This document shows positions 6,219 through 12,687 of a stretch of DNA of 13,043 nucleotides, in pieces; position 1 is the first letter of the stretch, and every line of letters starts with the position of its first letter. The notes below the pieces were generated by a model, which was not told where the DNA came from, did not search any database, and saw only the letters and a program-made list of their open reading frames with translations. The DNA is from Halobacteriales archaeon QH_10_70_21 (GTDB taxonomy: Archaea > Halobacteriota > Halobacteria > Halobacteriales > Haloarculaceae): the NCBI GenBank assembly GCA_003021325.1, contig PXQM01000090.1:2378-15420 (forward strand), given 5' to 3'. The translations under genes and the position numbers were made by a program.

Positions 6219-7262
6219 TCAGTCGTCCGCGGCGGCGGCGTCGGCGTCGGCGGCCGCCTCGCCGCGCTCGAGTTCCTCGAGGTACTCGTCGGCGTCCATC
6301 GCCGCCTTGCAGCCCATGCCGCCGGCGGTGATGGCCTGCTGGTAGTGGTAGTCGACGACGTCGCCGGCGCCGAAGACGCCCGGGACGCCCGTCCTGGTCT
6401 GGCCGGCGCCGTCGCCGCCGACCGTCCTGATGTAGCCCCTATCGTCCATCTCGACGGCCGTGTCCTCCAGATAGTCGGTGTTCGGCGTGTGGCCGATGGC
6501 CATGAACACCGCCCCGAGCTCCTGCTCGAAGGTCTCGGTCGCGTCGTCGTCGAGCTTCTCCTTGGGGTAGCCCTCCGGGTTGTGCGCGAGCGTCACGGAC
6601 TCGACGCCGTCCTCGGCGCTGCCGTGTATCTCGAGCAGTTCCGTGTTTATCATGACCTCGACGTCGCCCTCGGCCTCGAGTTCGCGAATGCGGTCGACCC
6701 AGTAGTCCTCCGCACGGAAGTTCTCCCGCCGGTGGGCCAGGTGGACCGTGTCGGCGAACCTGGTGAGGAAGGCGGCCTCCTCGCAGGCGGCGTCGCCGCC
6801 GCCGACGACGAGCATGTCCTCGCCGCGGAAGAAGGCGCCGTCGCAGGTGGCACAGGTCGAGACGCCGTAGCCCATCAGTTCGTCCTCGCCGGGGACCCCC
6901 AGCGTGCGGGCCGAGGCGCCCGAGGCCGCGATGAGCGCGTCCGTCGTGTAGACGGTCCCGTCGCGCATCTCGACGCGGTGGGGCGGACCGGTCTCGACGC
7001 CGACGACGACGCCGTGGTCTATCTCGGCCCCGAACTGCTCGGCCTGCGCCTTCATGTCCTGGACGAGTTCAGTACCGCCGATTCCGTCCGGGAAGCCGGG
7101 GTAGTTCGCGACGTCGGTCGTCAGCGTCAGCTGGCCGCCGGGCTCGGGGCCCTCGAGCACGAGCGGCTCGTTGTTCGACCGGGCCGCGTAGATGGCGGCC
7201 GTCAGCCCCGCGATTCCGGAGCCGGCGACGATAAGGCGACGGTGCTCGGCGTCCTCTGTCAT
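6219..7262 (-). CDS. trxB: thioredoxin-disulfide reductase (FAD-dependent)
   Basis: This 347-residue flavoprotein should pass electrons from NAD(P)H through FAD and a redox disulfide to thioredoxin. The FAD-binding Rossmann motif is at residues 14-19 (GSGIAG, with I where P is usual). The active-site CATCD motif has C137 and C140. The NAD(P)H-binding motif GGGDAA is at 154-159, followed by a HRRENFRAEDYW segment. The C-terminal FAD motif GVFGAGDVVDYHYQQAITAGGMG is complete. The tail (EAAADADAAAADD) is low-complexity and acidic, common in haloarchaea. ATG 7262 gives the normal short lead before the Rossmann fold, and a TATA-like TACAAACC (about 7286-7293, minus strand) lies about 27 bases upstream. 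Cofactor preference (NADPH or NADH) and the real electron acceptor cannot be told from sequence; some archaeal TrxB homologues have unusual donors. Confidence 0.9.
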   Translation of the reverse strand: MTEDAEHRRLIVAGSGIAGLTAAIYAARSNNEPLVLEGPEPGGQLTLTTDVANYPGFPDGIGGTELVQDMKAQAEQFGAEIDHGVVVGVETGPPHRVEMRDGTVYTTDALIAASGASARTLGVPGEDELMGYGVSTCATCDGAFFRGEDMLVVGGGDAACEEAAFLTRFADTVHLAHRRENFRAEDYWVDRIRELEAEGDVEVMINTELLEIHGSAEDGVESVTLAHNPEGYPKEKLDDDATETFEQELGAVFMAIGHTPNTDYLEDTAVEMDDRGYIRTVGGDGAGQTRTGVPGVFGAGDVVDYHYQQAITAGGMGCKAAMDADEYLEELERGEAAADADAAAADD

Positions 7263-7443
7263 GGAGGAACGTAGTCGGCCGTAGGGTTTGTAGCTTGTGC
7301 CCTCCGGCGCCGCCGTCGCACCATCGCCGGTTCCGTGCGGACCGTCCCGGCTGCTTTCGGTCGGGTCGTCGGTCGCGTGTGCCCTCGCCGCCGACGCGAC
7401 CGACGTCCGTCGCCGGTGCGATACCGAACGACAGCAGTTCCAG

Positions 7444-8072
7444 TCAGCGAAGCGTCGCCGAGAGGACGTTCCGCGCCAGCGTCGTCCCGTGTCTGAGGTA
7501 CATCCGCGGCGCCGTCCGCCGTGCCTCCGCGAGGGCCCGCTGGAGTTCGCCGGCGGCGTCGGCGAAGACGCCCTCGCCGTGGCCGCAGAGCACCCGTTCG
7601 GGCTCGAGGTCGGCCAGCGGCCCGCCCGGCGGCATCGCCCGGCGGACGAGAGAGACCCCGAGGCGCTCGCCCGGCGCGAGGAAGTAGTCGGCGGTCCCGA
7701 CCGACTCCCCGACGACGAGCGTCTCTCCGTCGAACAGCGCCCACTCCTGCCAGAGCCGCGATGTCGTCACCGCCCGGAGGTAGTAGCCGGTGTCGTCGAG
7801 GCGGCCCTCGAAGCGCCGCACCGGCGCGGCGACGTCGTCCTCGGAGAGCTTCGTCATCCCTGCGGGGAGCAGGACGGGGACGTCGTGACGGGCCGCGATG
7901 GCGCTGGCGTCCCGGCGGTGGTAGTGGTAGAGGACGACCACGCCCCGGACCCGCCCCATCTCGGCGAGGCGGTCGTCGAGCCCCTTCGCGTCGCGAGCCA
8001 GCCGACGCCGCCGTCGAAGGCGTCAATCTCGTTGAACTCCCCGAGACCCGTCCCTTTGGCCGGCATGTCCAT
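7444..8072 (-). pseudogene. frameshifted haloarchaeal hypothetical protein, possibly MBL-fold-like
   Basis: From ATG 8072 (or ATG 8066) the minus strand reads sensibly as MDMPAKGTGLGEFNEIDAFDGGVGWLA, then turns into shadow-like Arg/Ser-rich sequence. A second frame takes over near 7990 with AKGLDDRLAEMGRVRGVVVLYHYHRRDASAIAARHDVPVLLPAG and runs intact to TGA at 7444-7446 (...ESVGTADYFLAPGERLGVSL..., ERVLCGHGEGVF). A net loss of 3n+1 bases would join them. My recollection of related haloarchaeal proteins is that about 25-30 more residues (a HPDE...VWVVDPVD-type stretch) lie between the two parts, so an internal deletion is more likely than a single-base slip. The family looks like a degenerate metallo-beta-lactamase-fold protein without a full HxHxDH motif. 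A TTTTAA box at 8092-8097 serves as likely promoter. Function unknown. Confidence 0.6.
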
Positions 8073-8091
8073 CACCTCGTCGCGGGACGGG

Positions 8092-8097
8092 TTAAAA
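8092..8097 (-). promoter_or_regulatory. TATA-like box for the broken gene at 7444-8072
   Basis: The minus strand reads TTTTAA, centred 22-23 bases before ATG 8072 and 28-29 before ATG 8066. The second spacing fits a leaderless start slightly better. It shares a 92-base divergent gap with the mutase gene, whose own candidate box TTTGAA lies at 8135-8140. Confidence 0.4.
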
Positions 8098-8164
8098 GTG
8101 GGTCGTCCCGGCCGGCGGCTCCGGGACCGGCCCGTTTGAAGTGGCCCGCCGACGACGGTCCGAC

Positions 8165-9526
8165 ATGGACCTGTTCGGGACCGCGGGCATCCGCGGCGAC
8201 GCAGCCACCGAGGTGTCGCCGTCGCTCGCGCTATCGGTCGGTCGCGCCGCCGCTGAGGACGGCGCGGAGTTCGCCGTCGGCCGGGACGGCCGCGAGACCG
8301 GTTCGGCGCTCGCCGCAGCCGTCGAGGCGGGCCTCGAGAGCGGCGGCGCCGACGTCTCGCGCGTCGGCCGGGTGCCGACGCCGGCGCTGGCGTTCGCCTC
8401 TCGCGGCCGACGCGGCGTCATGGTGACCGCGAGTCACAACCCGCCGACGGACAACGGCCTGAAGCTCTTCGTCGACGGCACCGAGTACGACCGTGCCGCA
8501 GAGCGGAGCGTCGCCGAGCGCGTCGAGACGGGCGCCGACCCCGTCGAGTGGGACGACTGGGGCTCGGCCACCCGCGAGGCGGTCCTGGACGACTACCGGG
8601 ACGCCGTAAGCGAGTACGTGCGCGAGACGGTGGGTGACTTCGGGGGTATCGGGGTCGCGGTCGACTGCGGCAACGGCGTGGCGGGGCTGGCGACGCCGCA
8701 GGTGCTCCGGGATCTCGACGCCGGGGTCGTCGCGCTCAACGCGAACGTCGACGGGCACTTCCCGGCCCGCGAGTCGAAGCCGACCCCCGAGAGCCTCGCC
8801 GCGATGCGCTCGTTCGTCGCCGACGGGGCGTTCCAGGTGGGCGTCGCCCACGACGGCGACGCCGACCGGTTCGTGCTCGTGGACGCCGACGGCGAGGTGG
8901 TCCACGAGGACACGGTGCTGGCCATCCTGGGTGAGTTCTACACCCGCGAGAGCGAGACCGACGACCCGGTCGTCGTGACGACGCCGAACGCGTCGGAGCG
9001 CATCGACGAGCGCGTCGAGACCGCCGGCGGCCGCGTCGAGCGCGTCCGTCTCGGCGCGCTCCACGAGGGCATCGACGCCGCGCTGTCGGCCGGCGACGAC
9101 CGGACCGAGGTCGTCTTCGCCGGCGAGCCATGGAAGCACATCCACACCGCCTTCGGCCCGTGGATAGACGGCGTCACCAGCGCGGCGGTGGTCTGTGCGC
9201 TGCTGGCCCGCGACGGCCTCGGGGCGCTCCGAGACCCCGTCACGGAACGACCCTACCGGAAGACCAGCGTCGACTGTCCCGACGAGCACAAGCGACACGT
9301 CATGGGGCTGCTCGAGCGCAGGCTCCCGGCGGCCTTCGAGGCCACGGACGTCGACACCGAGTACGGCGTCCGGCTGTCGTTCGCGGACGGCGCCTGGACG
9401 CTGGTGCGGCCGAGCGGGACCGAGCCCTACGTCCGCGTCTACGCCGAGAGCGAGTCCGTCGACGACCTGGTCGACGAGGTGGTGGCCGTGGTCCGGGACG
9501 CCGTCGCGGACGCCGCCGGGGAGTAG
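8165..9526 (+). CDS. alpha-D-phosphohexomutase family protein, possibly phosphopentomutase
   Basis: This 453-residue enzyme has all four domains of the family that moves phosphate between C1 and C6 (or C5) of sugars. The N-terminus MDLFGTAGIRG is the standard start. The phosphoserine loop TASHNP carries S90, the magnesium loop DGDADR spans 230-235, and the C-terminal phosphate-binding loop is RPSGTEPYVRVYAES. The sugar-binding loop reads GEPWKH (320-325) instead of the common GE-x-SGH, which suggests a distinct substrate. Directly downstream are cytidine deaminase and a nucleoside phosphorylase, so a phosphopentomutase role (ribose-1-phosphate to ribose-5-phosphate) is plausible; an archaeal phosphopentomutase of this family has been described in Thermococcus. 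Phosphomannomutase or phosphoglucosamine mutase are the alternatives. ATG 8165 is preferred to the in-frame ATG 8141 because a TTTGAA box (8135-8140) is centred 27-28 bases before it. Confidence 0.85.
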   Translation: MDLFGTAGIRGDAATEVSPSLALSVGRAAAEDGAEFAVGRDGRETGSALAAAVEAGLESGGADVSRVGRVPTPALAFASRGRRGVMVTASHNPPTDNGLKLFVDGTEYDRAAERSVAERVETGADPVEWDDWGSATREAVLDDYRDAVSEYVRETVGDFGGIGVAVDCGNGVAGLATPQVLRDLDAGVVALNANVDGHFPARESKPTPESLAAMRSFVADGAFQVGVAHDGDADRFVLVDADGEVVHEDTVLAILGEFYTRESETDDPVVVTTPNASERIDERVETAGGRVERVRLGALHEGIDAALSAGDDRTEVVFAGEPWKHIHTAFGPWIDGVTSAAVVCALLARDGLGALRDPVTERPYRKTSVDCPDEHKRHVMGLLERRLPAAFEATDVDTEYGVRLSFADGAWTLVRPSGTEPYVRVYAESESVDDLVDEVVAVVRDAVADAAGE

Positions 9527-9533
9527 GTATTTG
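9527..9533 (+). promoter_or_regulatory. TATA-like box for the cdd-phosphorylase pair
   Basis: GTATTTG begins directly after the mutase stop codon (9524-9526) and is centred about 27 bases before ATG 9557. It fits a separate leaderless transcript for the deaminase and phosphorylase genes, in addition to any read-through from the mutase gene. Confidence 0.35.
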
Positions 9534-9556
9534 CGGCCGCCGTCCGAGTGACCGCC

Positions 9557-9805
9557 ATGGACGACACCGAGTTGCTCGACCGGGCCCGGACGGCCGTCGA
9601 CCGCTCGTATGCGCCCTACTCGGAGTACCTCGCCGTCAGCTCCGCCGAACGGGACGGCGTCACCCCCTGCGGGATGTGCCGGCAGTCGCTCGTGGAGTTC
9701 TGCGAGGCGGCGCTCCGCGTCGTCTGCGAGGGGGACGACAGTCCGACCGTCTACACGCTTGGCGAACTGCTCCCGGAGGCCATCGGGCCGGAGGCGCTGG
9801 AATGA
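9557..9805 (+). CDS. cdd: cytidine deaminase with large in-frame internal deletion (probably inactive)
   Basis: The frame encodes 82 residues, against about 130 for normal homotetrameric cytidine deaminases. Residues 1-24 (MDDTELLDRARTAVDRSYAPYSEY) match the usual N-terminus. From residue 25 on (LAVSSAERDGVTPCGMCRQSLVEFC...) the protein matches the second half, including the PCGMC zinc ligands. The block between them, about 48 residues, is missing: the RVGAAL strand, the GCNxENxxY substrate loop and the HAE or CAE motif that gives the first zinc ligand and the catalytic glutamate. The join lies near 9628/9629 and keeps the frame. Such a protein should not bind zinc properly or deaminate cytidine. 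Its stop overlaps the next start as ATGA, so the in-frame loss would preserve coupling to the phosphorylase. Identification is secure from the flanks. Real deletion or assembly error is open. Confidence 0.82.
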   Translation: MDDTELLDRARTAVDRSYAPYSEYLAVSSAERDGVTPCGMCRQSLVEFCEAALRVVCEGDDSPTVYTLGELLPEAIGPEALE

Positions 9806-10623
9806 CGGGCGACAGCGAGGACCCCAACGACGAGGTCCAGTACCACGTCGAACTCGCGGAGGGCGACGTCGACGGCCCGGTGCTGCTGCCGGGCGACCCC
9901 GACCGCGTCGAGGTCATCGCCGACTGCTGGGACGATTATGAGGAGCGGGCCCGCCACCGCGAGTACCGGACGCTCTCCGGCAGCTACGACGGCGAGCCCG
10001 TCTCGGTCACCTCGACCGGCATCGGGTCGCCGTCGACCGCCATCGCCGTCGAGGAACTGGCCCGGGTCGGCGCCGAGACGTTCGTCCGGGTCGGTTCCTG
10101 TGGCGCCATCCAGGAGGCGGCCGCCGTCGGCGACCTCGTCATCACGACCGCCGCGGTCCGACAGGAGGGCACCAGCGACGAGTACGTCCGCGAGGACTAC
10201 CCCGCCGCCGCCGACGACGAGGTGGTGACGGCGCTCGTGACCGCCGCCGAACGGCTCGGCCACGAGTACCATCTCGGGGTCACCTGCTCGACGGACTCCT
10301 TCTACGCCGGGCAGTCCCGGGACGGCTTCGGTGGGTTCCGCGCGGCCGGGGCCGAAGAGCGGATCGAGGCCCTCCAGGAGGCCGGCGTCGTCAACTTCGA
10401 GATGGAGGCCAGCGCCATCATGACGCTCGCGGGACTGTACGGCCTCCGGGCGGGCGCCGTCTGTACGGTCTACGCGAACCGGGTCACCGGCGAGTTCCGG
10501 ACGGAGGGCGAGGCGAAGGCCGCCGAGACGGCGTCGCTTGCGGCCGCCATCCTCGCCAGGATGGACCGAAAGAAGGCCGAGGCGGGCACCGACCGCTGGA
10601 CTGCGGACATGTCGCTGGAGTAG
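9802..10623 (+). CDS. nucleoside phosphorylase, uridine phosphorylase/PNP family
   Basis: This 273-residue protein is a full-length member of the NP-I phosphorylase family, which splits nucleosides with phosphate into free base and ribose-1-phosphate. Visible motifs are the phosphate-binding LLPGDPDRVE near the start, STGIGSPSTAIAVEELARVG, RVGSCGAIQ (G98-S99-C100-G101) and the ribose-binding NFEMEASAIMTLAGLYGLRAG (E200, M201, E202), followed by GAVCTVYANR. ATG 9802 overlaps the deaminase stop (9803-9805), the normal operon arrangement. The reading frame stays open upstream of 9802 only because that stretch is an out-of-frame shadow of the mutase and deaminase genes. Substrate (uridine, guanosine or adenosine) cannot be fixed. 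Pairing with a cytidine deaminase favours uridine, while haloarchaeal pentose bisphosphate pathways use related purine-specific enzymes. Confidence 0.88.
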   Translation: MTGDSEDPNDEVQYHVELAEGDVDGPVLLPGDPDRVEVIADCWDDYEERARHREYRTLSGSYDGEPVSVTSTGIGSPSTAIAVEELARVGAETFVRVGSCGAIQEAAAVGDLVITTAAVRQEGTSDEYVREDYPAAADDEVVTALVTAAERLGHEYHLGVTCSTDSFYAGQSRDGFGGFRAAGAEERIEALQEAGVVNFEMEASAIMTLAGLYGLRAGAVCTVYANRVTGEFRTEGEAKAAETASLAAAILARMDRKKAEAGTDRWTADMSLE

Positions 10624-10632
10624 CGCCGGCCG

Positions 10633-11655
10633 CTACGACGACCCGCTCCCGTCCAGGGCGTGGACCGCGCCGTCGACGCCGACGAACGCGAAGTCGCCGG
10701 CGGTCGCGACGCCGGCGAGCCGGGTGCCCGGCTCGAAGGTCCACCGCGGGTCGCCGGCGTCGGGGTCCAGCGCCCAGACGTGGCGGTCCGAGTGGGCGAC
10801 GACCGTCGACGGCGCCCCGGTCGCGCCGGCGACGTAGAGCCGCTCGCTCGTGCGGGCGACGCTCGGGCGGAACGACCCGTCACGGTCGACCGACAGCTCC
10901 CACCGAGTGTTGCCCTCGAGCGGGCTCAGCGCCAGCAGGCGACCGCTGCTGTCGCCGACGAAGACGGTCTCGTCCCCCGCGGCCCGCGGCGACGTGATCC
11001 GGGAAACGACGAAATCGAACTCCCGGCGCCACAGCTCCTCGCCGTCGGCGCCATCGAGCGCGTAGACGAACTCGCCGTCCTCGGCGAACTGGTCGTCGCG
11101 ACGGCCGACGAAGACCGTGCCGTCGTCGACTGCCATCGGGAAGAGGAACCGCCGGTCGTCGGTGTCGAAGCGCCAGAGCCGTTCGCGTGCCTCCGGGTCG
11201 ACCGCGTGGACGACGAACGCCTCGCCGTGGAGGCTCTCCCGGCCGGTCGCGAACACGAACAGCGACCGGTCGTCGACCGCCAGGTACTCCGGCGGCGTCT
11301 GGGCGGGGTCGGCGACGCCCAGCCGCCACCGCTCGGGTCCGTCCTGGAGTTCGAGCGCCTGCAGCGTGTGGTCGTCGGACGCCTCGTCGCCGACCTCGGC
11401 GCTTGCGACGAACGGCGCGGGCGTCTCGGGGCCGCCCCCGAGCGAGACAGGTCCGAGCTTGTCCGCCTGGGGCTCCCGGCTCCAGACGGCGTACTCGGGC
11501 GCGTCCGACGGGGTCGAATCGGCCGGCGCCTCCGTACCGAACTCCGGGTCCTCCGTCGGCGTCGGCCCCTCCTCTGACTCCGTCGAGAGTTCCGTACACC
11601 CCGCTACGCCGACCGCCAGCACCGACGCGAGGAAGGTCCGTCTGCTGGAGGACAT
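10633..11655 (-). CDS. PQQ-like beta-propeller lipoprotein, Tat-exported
   Basis: This 340-residue protein starts with a Tat signal and lipobox (MSSSRRTFLASVLAVGVAGC, C20 as lipid-bearing cysteine). A Thr/Pro/Glu-rich spacer follows (about 21-55). The rest is a run of PQQ-like beta-propeller blades with repeated W-R and AxDxxDG turns: ERWRLGV, ERLWRFDT, VYALDGADGEELWRREFD, LLALSPLEGNTRWEL, VWALDPDAGDPRWTFEPG, VHALDGSG. Such propellers are usually extracellular scaffold or sensor proteins in haloarchaea, and true PQQ binding is not implied. It is divergent from another Tat lipoprotein (148-base gap) and ends 9 bases from the phosphorylase stop, convergent. A TATA-like GATACTTAC (about 11680-11688, minus strand) lies before ATG 11655. 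The order of blades looks complete, but the protein is slightly short for an eight-blade form. Confidence 0.85.
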   Translation of the reverse strand: MSSSRRTFLASVLAVGVAGCTELSTESEEGPTPTEDPEFGTEAPADSTPSDAPEYAVWSREPQADKLGPVSLGGGPETPAPFVASAEVGDEASDDHTLQALELQDGPERWRLGVADPAQTPPEYLAVDDRSLFVFATGRESLHGEAFVVHAVDPEARERLWRFDTDDRRFLFPMAVDDGTVFVGRRDDQFAEDGEFVYALDGADGEELWRREFDFVVSRITSPRAAGDETVFVGDSSGRLLALSPLEGNTRWELSVDRDGSFRPSVARTSERLYVAGATGAPSTVVAHSDRHVWALDPDAGDPRWTFEPGTRLAGVATAGDFAFVGVDGAVHALDGSGSS

Positions 11656-11724
11656 TTTGCAGGTTCGTTAGCGCCGTCCAGTAAGTATCTTCATGGACCG
11701 TCCTGGGAACCGTCGCTCCGGCCT

Positions 11725-11754
11725 TCGGGTCCGCGTCCGCCGCCGGGGACCCGA
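11725..11754. repeat. 8-bp perfect inverted repeat between divergent lipoprotein genes
   Basis: TCGGGTCC at 11725-11732 and GGACCCGA at 11747-11754 are perfect inverted copies with a 14-base spacer, centred in the gap between the propeller gene (start 11655) and the lipoprotein gene (start 11804). The centre-to-centre distance of 22 bases is about two helical turns, as for a dimeric regulator site. A chance palindrome in GC-rich DNA is possible. Confidence 0.3.
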
Positions 11755-11772
11755 GGACACCGGCGACCGGAA

Positions 11773-11779
11773 GATATTC
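11773..11779 (+). promoter_or_regulatory. TATA-like box for the lipoprotein gene at 11804
   Basis: GATATTC is centred about 28 bases before ATG 11804 and is the only AT-rich stretch near it. It supports 11804 as a leaderless start over the earlier in-frame ATG at 11693, which would put the box inside the gene. Confidence 0.5.
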
Positions 11780-11803
11780 AGGGGGTTCGGCCTCGTGGCC
11801 GAC

Positions 11804-12661
11804 ATGCGACGCCGCCAGTTCCTCGCGAGCGGAACCGCCCTCCTCTCCGTTGCCGTCGCCGGATGCGGCCACCCGAGCGTCGTCCTCGACATGGACGAGG
11901 CGACGGACGACGATATCGCCGACGAGGTGTCGACCGCCCCCGAGCCTGGAAGCGAGGAGTACCGTCTCATCACCTCGGCCCGGGACAACGGCTCGGCCAC
12001 GCGCGAGGGTCGGTACGAACTGTTCGACCGGACCGACGCCGTCCAGGTCGGCGGGACGCTCTACGAGGTCACGGAGACCCGACTCGAGAGCAGCGAGGTG
12101 ACCGTCTACGAGGTGCTCGTCGACTTCGACCCGGAGGACACGACCGCGGAGGTCGGCGAGACCGCCTACGAGGAGCTCCCGGAGTTCGACCGGGAACGGC
12201 TCTCTGCGATCGCCTCCGAGGAGGACCCGCCGACCGGGGAGCGCTACGACATCGGTATCGGCTACGGCAGCGCCGAGGAAGTGGACGGCCGGTCCGTCTT
12301 CGTCCCAGAGCGGCAGTACGACATCGTCACCCACGAGGGGGACCGATACCGGATCGCGGTCGACTCCCGGACGGCCTCGCAGGCGGAGTATCGGTACGAG
12401 GTCGTGGAACTCGCTCCGGACGTCGAGACGTTCGCCGACCGGGTCCGCGAGCGGTACCTGTTCGCGCTGACGGGACTGTCCGACGCCGAGCGCGAGGCCG
12501 TCGAGGAGGCCATCGAAGGTGGCTACTACGAGGACGACGATGCCTTCCAGTCGGTCGTCGACCGCATCCGGGACCACGACGCACTGGAGGAGGCGGACTT
12601 CTACGGGACGTGGCTGCTCAGTTACGAGGGGGCGGAGTACGTCACCTACGTCGAGTGGTAA
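11804..12661 (+). CDS. Tat-type lipoprotein, function unknown
   Basis: This 285-residue protein begins MRRRQFLASGTALLSVAVAGC, a twin-arginine signal with lipobox and C21 as the likely lipid-bearing residue. The mature part is acidic, without further cysteines, and alternates short strands (YELFDRTDAVQVGGTLYEV, VTVYEVLVDFD, YDIVTHEGDRYRIAVDS, YRYEVVELAPD) with helices (FADRVRERYLFALTGLSDAE...). It ends in a beta hairpin (WLLSYEGAEYVTYVEW). I do not recognise a family beyond haloarchaeal surface lipoproteins. ATG 11804 is chosen because the signal peptide starts there and a TATA-like box lies about 28 bases upstream; the open frame back to 11693 encodes Arg-rich shadow sequence. It is divergent from the propeller lipoprotein, so the pair may share control. 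Confidence 0.82.
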   Translation: MRRRQFLASGTALLSVAVAGCGHPSVVLDMDEATDDDIADEVSTAPEPGSEEYRLITSARDNGSATREGRYELFDRTDAVQVGGTLYEVTETRLESSEVTVYEVLVDFDPEDTTAEVGETAYEELPEFDRERLSAIASEEDPPTGERYDIGIGYGSAEEVDGRSVFVPERQYDIVTHEGDRYRIAVDSRTASQAEYRYEVVELAPDVETFADRVRERYLFALTGLSDAEREAVEEAIEGGYYEDDDAFQSVVDRIRDHDALEEADFYGTWLLSYEGAEYVTYVEW

Positions 12662-12687
12662 GGCCGAGGTCGGCCGTGCGGTGACGG

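Noticed and set aside
7259..8026. Minus-strand open frame of about 255 codons covering the broken gene
   Set aside because: It is Arg/Pro-rich shadow sequence in a frame different from the conserved body of the 7444-8072 gene.
9130..9801. Upstream extension of the phosphorylase frame into the mutase gene
   Set aside because: The extension is Arg/Gly-rich shadow sequence of the mutase and deaminase genes. The ATG at 9802 overlapping the deaminase stop is the natural start.
9557..9805. A naturally minimal cytidine deaminase type
   Set aside because: The flanks match the normal family closely, and the missing block contains a zinc ligand and the catalytic glutamate, so a deletion is the simpler explanation.
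10880..12577. Long minus-strand open frame of over 560 codons across the lipoprotein region
   Set aside because: It runs out of frame through the propeller gene and antisense to the second lipoprotein. Its composition is shadow-like, and both real genes have signal peptides and promoters.
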